DNA from: RUG023 sp900315435
Lineage (GTDB): Bacteria; Spirochaetota; Spirochaetia; Sphaerochaetales; Sphaerochaetaceae
Reading direction: 5' to 3'
NCBI GenBank assembly: GCA_902788205.1
Contig: CADAJJ010000016.1
Span: 42,725-106,724 of the forward strand
Length of the DNA: 64,000 nucleotides
This document shows, piece after piece, positions 36,476 to 44,598 of the stretch (position 1 is its first letter; each line of letters starts with the position of its first letter). Under the pieces are notes generated by a model. That model worked only from the letters and a program-made list of their open reading frames with translations, made no database searches and was not told the origin of the DNA. The position numbers were made by a program, and so were the translations under genes.

Positions 36476-36956
36476 ACTTTATTTGGCCCAAACCATTCCA
36501 CAGTTCCTCCTTGATTTCCCAATGGCCATGAGAACCACGCCCGATAAAATGCACATGTTTCATGTCTTTGATTCTGCGTTTGATTGTTTTTGCACTTACG
36601 CCGAGTTTCATGGCCATTGTTTCGGTACTGATGTTCCTGTCCTTTCGAATAAGCTCACCAATGAACGCATTCAGGTCTGTCTGATGAAATTCTTGGGGGA
36701 CATCGTCCCTCTCGTAATTCAAATTTGGGAGGACCACAGTGCATTCATATCTATTCGACCAAAACTTCGGATGTGTATTTTCGGTAAAATTGACCTGAGA
36801 AGTATAACCGTTAACCACTACCTTTTCGTTCCATATATCCAAGTCGATTGAAGACATCAGCCAGTACAGGATTCCTTCTTGTGGAAGGAACCGTAAGCGG
36901 GTCTCGGTCCTGGATTGCAGATCCATCTGGCATTCCCCCGGGTGAGTAGATTTCAA
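36468..36956 (-). pseudogene. 3' fragment of an ATP-binding/RecG-like (AlbA_2-type) regulator
   Basis: A 162-residue open frame whose C-terminal half is a winged helix: DLNAFIGELIRKDRNISTETMAMKLGVSAKTIKRRIKDMKHVHFIGRGSHGHWEI. This layout is the usual tail of the large AlbA_2/ATP-binding 'RecG-like' proteins, whose N-terminal domains are missing here. The N-terminal half of this frame (WLMSSIDLDIWNEKVVVNGY) is not recognised. It lies against the truncated transposase-type remnant, so this is probably scrap left by rearrangement. Confidence 0.5.
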
Positions 36957-37257
36957 GATTGATACGGGTGCTTCCCTTTGTATGGTACCTGTATCACCTC
37001 CAAACTACCATACCAGCGTTCTGGGGATTTGATTCTTGAAGGAGGAGAACGTGCTTGATCGGGTACAGAAGGGACCAACCGGAATCGGAAAACGGGGTTC
37101 AGTTACGGCTTTGCCATGGTAGTGCAAAAAGAAGTCTCTGAAGTGCAATAAATGAATATAACGATACATTGTAAATAAATAACCATTGTTGCTCTTGTGG
37201 TTTACAAGAAAAATGGTACCTAATTTCAATTTTTTCATAAATTTTCTCAAATTCGTG
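36957..37257. other. AT-rich non-coding stretch
   Basis: About 300 bases upstream of the small-RNA promoter. No convincing coding frame, tRNA or repeat is seen; short minus-strand frames here lack protein-like composition. Confidence 0.5.
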
Positions 37258-37286
37258 TTGACACTGCTTGCCAAATCTTATTATAT
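37258..37286 (+). promoter_or_regulatory. Strong sigma-70-type promoter of the candidate small RNA
   Basis: TTGACA (37258-37263, consensus) is separated by 17 bases from TTATAT (37281-37286). This is the best-matching promoter noticed in the window, and no protein gene follows it. Transcription should start near 37292. Confidence 0.7.
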
Positions 37287-37291
37287 TCCGT

Positions 37292-37412
37292 GTCAAGAAA
37301 AGATAACGACATGCGAGAGTTCTTTTGAACTTAAAGCAAACAACGGGATTTTTTCTAACCTCCTTTTGTGACCGACCTTGGGTTTAACCTCCTTTTCCCG
37401 GGTCGGTTTTTT
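37292..37412 (+). ncRNA. Candidate trans-acting small RNA with two anti-Shine-Dalgarno motifs
   Basis: A transcript of about 120 nt is predicted between a consensus-like promoter and a strong terminator. It has a 5' hairpin (AGTTC-TTTT-GAACT, 37318-37331), a single-stranded stretch with TAACCTCCTTTT (37356-37367), and a terminator whose loop displays the same 12-mer TAACCTCCTTTT (37385-37396). CCTCCTTT is the anti-Shine-Dalgarno sequence of 16S rRNA, so both motifs could pair with ribosome-binding sites of mRNAs. This resembles C-rich-loop sRNAs such as the RsaE type in design, not in sequence. No open frame of note lies inside. Confidence 0.6.
37371..37412 (+). terminator. Rho-independent terminator of the candidate small RNA
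   Basis: ACCGACC (37371-37377) pairs with GGTCGGT (37401-37407), continued inside by GGG (37380-37382) with CCC (37397-37399), and is followed by a run of T to 37412. The loop holds the second TAACCTCCTTTT copy. Confidence 0.85.
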
Positions 37413-37746
37413 ATTTCTATATAGTGCAACTGGATAATGGCTTGCTCAATTGGGCGAAATACAAGAATCCGCATACAGGAAGGCAGGAATTCATTTGCAA
37501 GTACATGTGAACCGAGTCACATGTATCTGCATATCTGTAGCAATATCTGCAAGACGAGGATTTTGCGCATGGCATGGGCCAGCTCCGCTGCACACAGATA
37601 TGCAACCTTCTTCATCATTCTCCACGGTCCTGCCCTTTGCTTCTTCGGGGATTTCAGGGTAAGGTAGAAATGCACCGGGGGAAGATTCCAGCCCGCTCTT
37701 CCACTCTCCATCCCGATGTCCTAGGGCGATTGCAACGACAAGAAGA
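37413..37746. other. Non-coding or decayed stretch
   Basis: Several short frames exist on both strands (for example 37491-37793 minus), but none has a ribosome-binding site, a recognisable domain or consistent codon use. Probably decayed sequence. Confidence 0.4.
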
Positions 37747-37779
37747 GGCACTTTCTCGAACTTCAATCGGGAAAGTGCC
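37747..37779 (-). terminator. Hairpin downstream of the PHP-hydrolase gene
   Basis: GGCACTTTC and GAAAGTGCC form a perfect nine-pair stem around a 15-base loop. On the minus strand it follows the PHP gene by 27 bases and is followed by CTTCTT. On the plus strand a TTTT follows, so it may act in both directions. Confidence 0.5.
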
Positions 37780-37805
37780 TTTTCTATGTACATCCAGCGT
37801 GTTCC

Positions 37806-38555
37806 TCAGTGGTATTTCCGGTCGATTCCCTTTTCTTTCTTCCTTCGTTCGATATAGGAATCGATCCGGTTGAAATCAGCGTTGAGAATCAGCTCGGGCG
37901 GGAACTGTTCATCCTCAAGGATGTCCAGGGCTGCCTTGACATTGCCGACGGCCCACATGTTGTGGGCGTCACTGTCCACACAGACCGGCACGTCGTACTG
38001 CCTGCACAACCGCATCAGGTCTCTGCAGTTGGGTTCGGATCCGGGCCTGATGGCAAATGAGTTGGCGTTGATTTCCAATGCCTTGCCTGTATCTCTCAAG
38101 GCCTTGACCACCGCCACGTGGTCGAACGGGTAGGCGGGGTTGCCGGGATGGCCAAGCAGATCGACCCACTGGTTGGCGATCGCGCTCAGCCAGCCTTCCG
38201 TATTCTGCCCGACGGTTCCTGGTTCAATAGCCTCGACATGGTAGCTGGCGATCACCCATTCCAGACGGCCAAGGACCCGGTCGTCCAGATCCAGTCTGCC
38301 GCTGAAGGATTTGATGTTTGCCTCACAGCCACGGTAGAGCCTGATGCCCTCGGGGTTCTTGGGAAGGCCTGTCATGCAGAAGAAGTGGTGGCGGATGGCA
38401 CCGTCCATCATCTCCGGTCCATGGTCGGTGATGGCAAGGGCGACTAGGCCCTGCCGCTTTGCGGCGACAAGGTTTTCGTAGATGGTGCTGTAGGCATGTT
38501 GGCTTGCGATGGTATGGGTATGGAAATCCCCGATGATGCGATATGCGTTGTTCAT
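37806..38555 (-). CDS. PHP-domain phosphoesterase (YcdX type)
   Basis: A protein of 249 residues of the PHP hydrolase family related to YcdX phosphatases. Metal-binding motifs are DFHTHTIASQHA (residues 10-21), ITDHGPEM (about 42), YRGCEANIKS (about 75), ASYH (about 103), LGHPGNP (about 134) and CVDSDAH (about 192), giving a trinuclear zinc-type site. The substrate is not known for this group. It is divergent from the Nudix gene, 47 bases away. Confidence 0.85.
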   Translation of the reverse strand: MNNAYRIIGDFHTHTIASQHAYSTIYENLVAAKRQGLVALAITDHGPEMMDGAIRHHFFCMTGLPKNPEGIRLYRGCEANIKSFSGRLDLDDRVLGRLEWVIASYHVEAIEPGTVGQNTEGWLSAIANQWVDLLGHPGNPAYPFDHVAVVKALRDTGKALEINANSFAIRPGSEPNCRDLMRLCRQYDVPVCVDSDAHNMWAVGNVKAALDILEDEQFPPELILNADFNRIDSYIERRKKEKGIDRKYH

Positions 38556-38602
38556 GGCTCTACTGTAGTGAAAAGGGAAAAGAAAAGGAATAAAGTAGAA
38601 CC

Positions 38603-38965
38603 ATGCGAGTGGTCCAAGTCGTAGCGGCGGTCATAACCGACAAGGGTCGGATCTTCTGCGCCCAGCGCCATAGGGGAGGGGATGCAGGAGCAAAGTGGGA
38701 ATTTCCCGGTGGGAAAGTGGAACCAGGCGAAACGGAACCCCAGGCTTTGCAAAGGGAGATACGGGAAGAGCTCCAGCTCGACATCGAAGTCGGGCGCCAT
38801 ATCGCTTCCGTTCGCCACACCTATCCGGACCTGACCATCGACCTGCATGTCTATCAGGCGCGTCTGCTGAGACCCCAAACCCCGACGCTGACCGAACACC
38901 TTGCCTATGCTTGGAAGACCCTTGAAGAGCTTGATGATGTGGATTGGGCTGAGTTAAGCGAATAA
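38603..38965 (+). CDS. Nudix hydrolase, MutT-like (8-oxo-dGTP diphosphatase)
   Basis: A single Nudix domain of 120 residues. The Nudix box is GGKVEPGETEPQALQREIREELQL at about residues 34-57, with all catalytic glutamates. The start VVQVVAAVITDKGRIFCAQR and the length fit MutT-type sanitising enzymes that remove oxidised nucleotides. Confidence 0.85.
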   Translation: MRVVQVVAAVITDKGRIFCAQRHRGGDAGAKWEFPGGKVEPGETEPQALQREIREELQLDIEVGRHIASVRHTYPDLTIDLHVYQARLLRPQTPTLTEHLAYAWKTLEELDDVDWAELSE

Positions 38966-39350
38966 ATTAAATCATTCTCGGTTGATGGATTCCGGAGACT
39001 ATTTTCTCTAATCCAATGTGTACACGAAGTCGGGACGAGTTGTTCTTCTTGATGGGAATTTCTTGCTTTCTGGATAAGTCTATTCAGGTCGGCAAAGGCG
39101 ATCATGGACTTGTTTCAGGTGGACCATTATGACATGGAACTGGTTCCTAGGAACAAGAAAAACATTGCCCATAACTCAATCTTAACGGACTACTACCAAA
39201 AGACATGTTCATCTTAACAAGTTACAATCAATTCATATGCTCAAATGTCTCTTGATGGAAAAGAGGAGGGGCGAAATTTCTGAATTATCAACAAAAGTCT
39301 TTCATTTTTCACAAGAGGCACATATTCTAAAAAGGAGAAGGACTTTTACT
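38966..39350. other. AT-rich leader of the defence operon, no gene recognised
   Basis: Marks the change from G+C-rich chromosome to AT-richer island. A minus-strand frame overlapping the Nudix end (38905-39105) is not convincing. Presumed to hold the promoter of the operon starting at 39351, but no clear core promoter is evident. Confidence 0.4.
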
Positions 39351-40820
39351 ATGCCAGAAACTCGGCAGGCAATCCCGTCTGCTTACAATACTATTAATTC
39401 CAATCGATGTGTTGGATACGAGATGGGAACAGCATTGGCGGATATCGTTGACAACAGCATTTCTGCCCATGCAACCAAGGTCGATATCTTTGCTTTTCCA
39501 AATCCTCTTTCCATTGCGATTTGTGATAACGGAACAGGAATGGATCAGGAAGGCTTAGACAATGCCATGACCTTTGGGGGGAAGGGAAACACTTTTCAGA
39601 GATCGCCGGAGGATTTAGGGCGATTCGGCTTAGGCCTTAAAACTGCGTCATTGTCCCAATGCAGGCAACTGACTGTTATCACCAAAAAAGATGGTGTTGT
39701 TCTCGGCGGACGTTGGGACATGGATTATTTGGAAAACCACAACGAATGGAACTATCTTATTGTTCCTGAGGAGGAATGCCGGCAAGAAGTATCCCGGTCT
39801 CCATTGAGTAATTATGCATCAGGCACCCTCGTTATCTGGAAGAAATTTGATACTCTTGAAGATTCGGCCACAAACGTCCAAGCCTCCTTTGCAAAACAAA
39901 CAGAATTAGCTCGGAAACATCTTGAGTTGGTCTTTCACCGTTACCTCTCCGGCGAGGAAAACCTCTCCAAAATAAGTATGGCATGGAATAAGCGTTTGCT
40001 TGAGCCTAACGATCCATTCTTGACGGGAAAGGTTGGAGAAGTATCTCCTCCTATACCACTCCATTATAATAATTCCACAATTATTGTTATTCCACATAAA
40101 TTGCCTTATCCATCACAGGCAAAGAAAGAAACGAAAAGCCGTGAACTGGCGGATTTGGCTCTGGGTAAAACCTTGTTAGAGACCCAAGGCTTTTACATAT
40201 ACCGGAATAAACGGCTAATCAGCTGGGGGTCTTGGTTCAGGTTGGCGCCCAAACTCGATCGAACGAAACTTCTTCGGATTCAGGTAGATATCCCAAATTC
40301 GCTTGATTCGTATTGGCACTTGGATATCAAGAAATCGACAGCTTTTCCTCCAGATGCAATCAGGCAGCAGTTGAAGAACATCTTGGACCATCACGAGGAG
40401 TTTAGTGTCCGGACATTCAAGAGACGAATTTCCCAACAAACAAAATCACAAGTTCCCTATTGGAACAGAGTAACAAGTCCGGACGGTGCTGTTGAGTATA
40501 CAATCAATAAGATGCACCCTCTTGTCCAAGAGTTGTCCTCGGCTTTGCCAGATAATAAGAAATGGATTGTTTCCTCATTGCTTGATGATTTGTCGACCTT
40601 TTTCCCTGTTGCTTCGTTGCAAGCAGATCTTCAAGGTGACGCGTCAATCAAAAATGAGGATACGGTGGACTCGTATCAGGAAGAAGCTATCTGGAAGAAA
40701 ATCGACATTTATTTGTCTCTTGGATATGACTTGGACAAAATAAAAGAGATTTCTCCAATCAGCGATTATCTGGAATATTTTGAAACATACATGCTACAGA
40801 AAGGGCAAACAAATGGATGA
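39351..40820 (+). CDS. MutL/MORC-like GHKL ATPase of a Z1/AIPR defence system (Mza type)
   Basis: A protein of 489 residues with an N-terminal GHKL ATPase: ALADIVDNSISAHA (about residues 26-39, N box), DNGTGMD (about 59), and GRFGLGLKTASL (about 89, G2 box). A MutL/MORC-type second domain follows (FYIYRNKRLISWG near residue 285). The ATG at 39351 is chosen over upstream in-frame starts because AAGGAG/GAAGGA elements precede it. It overlaps the Z1 gene by eight bases. Iyer and Aravind described such ATPases with Z1 helicases and restriction enzymes, and similar sets were later tested as the Mza phage-defence system. Exact subunit lettering is not assigned here. Confidence 0.85.
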   Translation: MPETRQAIPSAYNTINSNRCVGYEMGTALADIVDNSISAHATKVDIFAFPNPLSIAICDNGTGMDQEGLDNAMTFGGKGNTFQRSPEDLGRFGLGLKTASLSQCRQLTVITKKDGVVLGGRWDMDYLENHNEWNYLIVPEEECRQEVSRSPLSNYASGTLVIWKKFDTLEDSATNVQASFAKQTELARKHLELVFHRYLSGEENLSKISMAWNKRLLEPNDPFLTGKVGEVSPPIPLHYNNSTIIVIPHKLPYPSQAKKETKSRELADLALGKTLLETQGFYIYRNKRLISWGSWFRLAPKLDRTKLLRIQVDIPNSLDSYWHLDIKKSTAFPPDAIRQQLKNILDHHEEFSVRTFKRRISQQTKSQVPYWNRVTSPDGAVEYTINKMHPLVQELSSALPDNKKWIVSSLLDDLSTFFPVASLQADLQGDASIKNEDTVDSYQEEAIWKKIDIYLSLGYDLDKIKEISPISDYLEYFETYMLQKGQTNG

Positions 40821-43632
40821 TAATGAAATCTTGAATAGTGTGAGTGAGGGACTAGTCAACTATATCAGAGATCGACAAGAAAAATGCTCTCTTAGCACAA
40901 AGGAGAGCTTTGTCCAATATGCCAATCGCTGGATAAATCAAGCGCCTGATCTTTACGATGGATTTCAAGTCTCTGATGGTGCCAAACAATTCCTGTTAAA
41001 GGAAATGTTTGAGAAAGTATATATTTCCCATAGTATGGAAACCGGAGTAGGCATTCATGCAGAGGATTTTACCTCATGGCTTTTCGATAAAAAAGACGAA
41101 ATAAATTTTCGGTTTTGGAATCGATTTGTTGCATATCTCAAAAACAAACCAGGATGGACCGACGAATCCATCGAAAAACTGGATGAGGATTCTGACAAGG
41201 TGTTGGATTTTGCGGGAGATCCCACACGCAATGGTGAGTGGCACCGGCGAGGACTAATGATTGGAGACATTCAGGCAGGGAAAACAGCTAACTATACTGC
41301 AGTCATCAACAAAGCTGCCGATGTTGGATACAAAATCATTATTGTCCTGACGGGAATGACAGAAAACTTACGAATCCAGACGCAAAATCGCTTCGACACG
41401 GACTTTGTGGGCATTGTTAACAATAAACCAGCTGGTGTTGGTCTCTTTGACCATAGCAAGGGATTCCCTACTCCTTTTGAACGTACAACGGCCAAAGAAG
41501 ACTTCAATGTACGTACTGCAAACTCTCAAAATTATCCTCTTGGGCAGAAAGTCTCTTTATTTGTGTTAAAGAAGAATCAAGCCATTCTCAACCGCTTGCT
41601 TTCTTGGCTGGCAGAGTTCTCTCAAAAAACCAATATGGGGAAAATTCCCATTCCTGTATTATTCGTGGATGATGAGTGTGACTACGCCTCAGTTAATACG
41701 CAAGACAACGACCTGAACCCAACTGCCATCAATACGGCAATTAGGGCAATTCTAAAGAAATTTTCTAGAACTTCATATTTGGCGGTTTCCGCCACGCCTT
41801 TTGCCAATATCTTTATCGACTCGGAGACGGAAAATGAAGCCCTTGGAGACGACCTTTTCCCTGCAGATTATATTTATCTTCTTCGGGCAGCGGAAAAGAA
41901 TCCTAACTATCTTGGTTCAACAAAACTATTCGTTGATTTCCCCACGCCTCCATATAACCGGGTATTGGTGGACCTTGATCCAGAGGAGGTGGAACAGTAT
42001 CTTCCAATCAAACACAAGAAGGATCTGTATGAAAAGATTAACGGGATTGCCGATCTTCCCCCTTCTTTGATTGATGCTCTCAGATATTTCTTGCTTGTTC
42101 AAGGCGTTATGGATTGTTTCCCTTCGGTGAAAGGAAAGCATCGAAGTATGCTCATCAATGTTTCTCGTTTTACAAAAGTGCAATCACGGATAAAAAAAGC
42201 TATTCAGGATTGGTTGGATGATGATGTCCTTCCTTCAGTCAATCAATATGCGCAAGTGCCTGAAATGCTTTCGCAACTGGGGGGAACCGAGTACTACAAC
42301 CTGTATCTTGTCTGGAAGACATATCATTTGGCAGAAATAACTCATATGGATTGGGCCACCTATAGTTGCAAGTATCTTTCCCAAACCATCAATCAAGTGA
42401 AAGTGTGTGAGGTCAACCAGAGCAAGGAAGCAGAGGAACTGGATTTTGATGCTCATAAAGGAAAAGGTATTCGCATTATTGCTGTGGGAGGTCTTAGCCT
42501 ATCCCGTGGATTGACACTCGAAGGATTGGTCGTAAGTTACTTCTATCGGAATACCAAATCCTATGACACGCTCATGCAGATGGGGCGATGGTTTGGATAT
42601 CGAGGTAGCTATATTAAGTTGTTCAAAATCTGGATGACGCAAGAGGCCCAAAGTGACTACCAGTCTATCAATGAAGCCGTTTTAGACTTGAAAGTGCAAA
42701 TCGAACGAATGAACGAGTTGAAGCAAAGGCCACAGGATTTTGGGTTGATGGTACGGCGGAATAGTTATACTCAGTTGATTATTACTAGCCGGAACAAGAT
42801 GCGTCATGCAAATATGACCGAGAAAATCCCCATTGCTATTGCAGGACATTGTATTGAGACGCCAAGACTTTGTTTCAATTCTCAAATTTTGGAAGAGAAT
42901 TCTGAGCTTGTGCATTCGTTTGTGAAAGAGGTAAGTAGAATTGGTGTAAAAGCTGCCCCTTCGGAACATCTTATCCAAGAGAAGGACGCTCTTTGGCACA
43001 GGATTCCTAAAAAGACAGTCGCCCAGTTCGTTCGAAACTTCAAAACAGATAAATTTAGCTTGAATTATCAAGCGGAACCATTAGCCGATTATATTGAAAA
43101 CGATTTGAGTGTTTCCGATTGGGATGTTGGGTTTTCCGTGCTTACCAATGAATCTGTTTGTGGTCGTGACACGTTCGAGGTCGCATATGGAACAATAAGT
43201 GTTCCAATAATTGGGCGTGGAGCGAAAAGGGAGGGGGACATTCTGAAAGTCGGGGACCATTCTGTACGTATCGGATCTAGTATTGCCTGCCGTTTAGGAA
43301 TGACGGAAGAAGAGTATGCCCGGCGAAGGGCTAAAAATAACAAAGACCATGGGAGTGGTTCGCTCGTAGATAGTAATCTTCTCTTTGACCGGAAAACTCC
43401 TATCTTAATCCTTTACTCTATTAGTGTTTATGAGTCTTCCAACAAGGGTTCTAAGCCAAAAGAACCTTTTCCTGACGTCAAATCGCCGATATATGGCATT
43501 GGATTAGGATTTGCATCCTCTTCGAAAGAACGTCCGACAGGCCAGTCGTTTGTATATTTTGAAAATACTGTTGCGCAACGGCAAAACCAAGAAATTGAAG
43601 AATTTGCGGAGGATGATGCGGATGAAGAGTAA
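40813..43632 (+). CDS. Z1-domain superfamily helicase/ATPase (Mza type)
   Basis: A protein of 939 residues of the Z1-type superfamily 2-like ATPases. Walker A is GDIQAGKTANY at about residue 151, Walker B is LFVDDECDYAS near 283, and motif III-like SATPFANIF lies near 327. The C-terminal motor has VGGLSLSRGLTLEGLVVSYF (about 560) and QMGRWFGYR (about 590), where the arginines act in ATP hydrolysis. Start overlaps the ATPase gene, stop overlaps the DUF4420 gene, giving a tight operon. Predicted DNA translocase of the defence complex. Confidence 0.88.
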   Translation: MDDNEILNSVSEGLVNYIRDRQEKCSLSTKESFVQYANRWINQAPDLYDGFQVSDGAKQFLLKEMFEKVYISHSMETGVGIHAEDFTSWLFDKKDEINFRFWNRFVAYLKNKPGWTDESIEKLDEDSDKVLDFAGDPTRNGEWHRRGLMIGDIQAGKTANYTAVINKAADVGYKIIIVLTGMTENLRIQTQNRFDTDFVGIVNNKPAGVGLFDHSKGFPTPFERTTAKEDFNVRTANSQNYPLGQKVSLFVLKKNQAILNRLLSWLAEFSQKTNMGKIPIPVLFVDDECDYASVNTQDNDLNPTAINTAIRAILKKFSRTSYLAVSATPFANIFIDSETENEALGDDLFPADYIYLLRAAEKNPNYLGSTKLFVDFPTPPYNRVLVDLDPEEVEQYLPIKHKKDLYEKINGIADLPPSLIDALRYFLLVQGVMDCFPSVKGKHRSMLINVSRFTKVQSRIKKAIQDWLDDDVLPSVNQYAQVPEMLSQLGGTEYYNLYLVWKTYHLAEITHMDWATYSCKYLSQTINQVKVCEVNQSKEAEELDFDAHKGKGIRIIAVGGLSLSRGLTLEGLVVSYFYRNTKSYDTLMQMGRWFGYRGSYIKLFKIWMTQEAQSDYQSINEAVLDLKVQIERMNELKQRPQDFGLMVRRNSYTQLIITSRNKMRHANMTEKIPIAIAGHCIETPRLCFNSQILEENSELVHSFVKEVSRIGVKAAPSEHLIQEKDALWHRIPKKTVAQFVRNFKTDKFSLNYQAEPLADYIENDLSVSDWDVGFSVLTNESVCGRDTFEVAYGTISVPIIGRGAKREGDILKVGDHSVRIGSSIACRLGMTEEEYARRRAKNNKDHGSGSLVDSNLLFDRKTPILILYSISVYESSNKGSKPKEPFPDVKSPIYGIGLGFASSSKERPTGQSFVYFENTVAQRQNQEIEEFAEDDADEE

Positions 43633-44596
43633 ATTTGATAAAACAGAAGACGAAATCATCAATGAGCTGACGAGATTGTGGGGAGAGGATCTTTCTCTTT
43701 CTCATCTTGATACAAGCAGGTTCCTTTTTGGTGAGGCGCATCCCTATGACTGGAGAATCGGTCTCGATAAGGAAGGCCACCGGCAACTTATTTTTGAATC
43801 AGGAGTTTCTGCTCGGCTGAAAGGGAAAGGGTTTTCTTCCCAATTGGTCCGGTGCGATGAGAAACCAATTCCTTCCAACAAAGTGTATGATCTCCGATTT
43901 ACGTTGTTGAAAGAGGATGTTCTGGATGTTTTCTTGGTTCTTTGTAAGGACCTGATTCAGCTTTCTGCGCGATGTGATAGTCCTCGTGATGCAGTACACG
44001 AGATAATCAATCGTTTCCGGCTGTGGAAGCTCATGATGGGACGTGGACAGAGTCATGAGGAAGTTGTGAAGGGCTTGATGGGCGAGTTCCTGATGATTCA
44101 GCAATTAAAGCAGCTCGGCTATATGCCGGGAGAGGTTGTTCAAGCTTGGACTGGCCCAGAATATACGGATCAGGATTTTGTCTTTCCTGCGAAATGGTTT
44201 GAGGTGAAGACGTGCAATTCCTCATCGTCCAAAATCACCATCAGTTCTGCGGACCAACTTGATCGGGAGGGTGAAGGCTGGCTTTATGTGTTCAAGTTGG
44301 ATCGGGCGGACCGAAGTGAAAAGGGCGCGATTTCTCTGAGCATTGTGGCGGCAGATCTCTTGAATAGCTTTTTCCAGTCTGATCCGGAAGCGACCCAGAA
44401 ATTTCAAGAGAAGCTGATGAATACTGGACTGGACGTTCTAGTAGGGGATGATTCCTGTTGGTTCCTTCGGAAAGGGTTTACGCGGTTCGCTATCGAAAGA
44501 GACTTTCCTCGACTCACTCATACAATAAAGAAACCAGAAATCGATTCCATTCGGTATGAACTCCTGTTGGGGCATTTGGACAAATGGAGAAAGTGA
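43622..44596 (+). CDS. PD-(D/E)XK motif protein, DUF4420 (Mza type)
   Basis: A protein of 324 residues. GLMGEFLMIQQLKQLGY (about residue 151), then YTDQDFVFPAKWFEVKTCNSSSSKITIS (about 180-207) gives the E...D...ExK nuclease pattern: glutamate in GEF, aspartate in DQDF, EVK. The ATG 43622 is preferred because GCGGAGG lies nine bases upstream; ATGs at 43613 and 43616 are too close to it. It overlaps the Z1 gene. Expected to be the DNA-cutting component. Confidence 0.82.
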   Translation: MKSKFDKTEDEIINELTRLWGEDLSLSHLDTSRFLFGEAHPYDWRIGLDKEGHRQLIFESGVSARLKGKGFSSQLVRCDEKPIPSNKVYDLRFTLLKEDVLDVFLVLCKDLIQLSARCDSPRDAVHEIINRFRLWKLMMGRGQSHEEVVKGLMGEFLMIQQLKQLGYMPGEVVQAWTGPEYTDQDFVFPAKWFEVKTCNSSSSKITISSADQLDREGEGWLYVFKLDRADRSEKGAISLSIVAADLLNSFFQSDPEATQKFQEKLMNTGLDVLVGDDSCWFLRKGFTRFAIERDFPRLTHTIKKPEIDSIRYELLLGHLDKWRK

Positions 44597-44598
44597 CA

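Noticed and set aside
36381..36851. Plus-strand 156-codon frame
   Set aside because: It is antisense to the winged-helix remnant, which has recognisable protein features.
37356..37396. Direct repeats of TAACCTCCTTTT considered as a CRISPR-like or attachment array
   Set aside because: Only two units of 12 bases; position between hairpins of a promoter-terminator unit fits a small RNA better. No CRISPR array is seen in the window.
37491..37793. Minus-strand 100-codon frame
   Set aside because: No Shine-Dalgarno, no domain, overlaps a hairpin at the end of the PHP gene; kept only as decayed sequence.
38905..39105. Minus-strand 66-codon frame overlapping the Nudix gene end
   Set aside because: Half of it is antisense to a real gene and nothing in it is recognisable.
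39237..39350. Upstream in-frame start for the MutL-like ATPase
   Set aside because: The extra 38 residues are Lys/Arg-rich and unlike the family, while the ATG at 39351 has good ribosome-binding elements.
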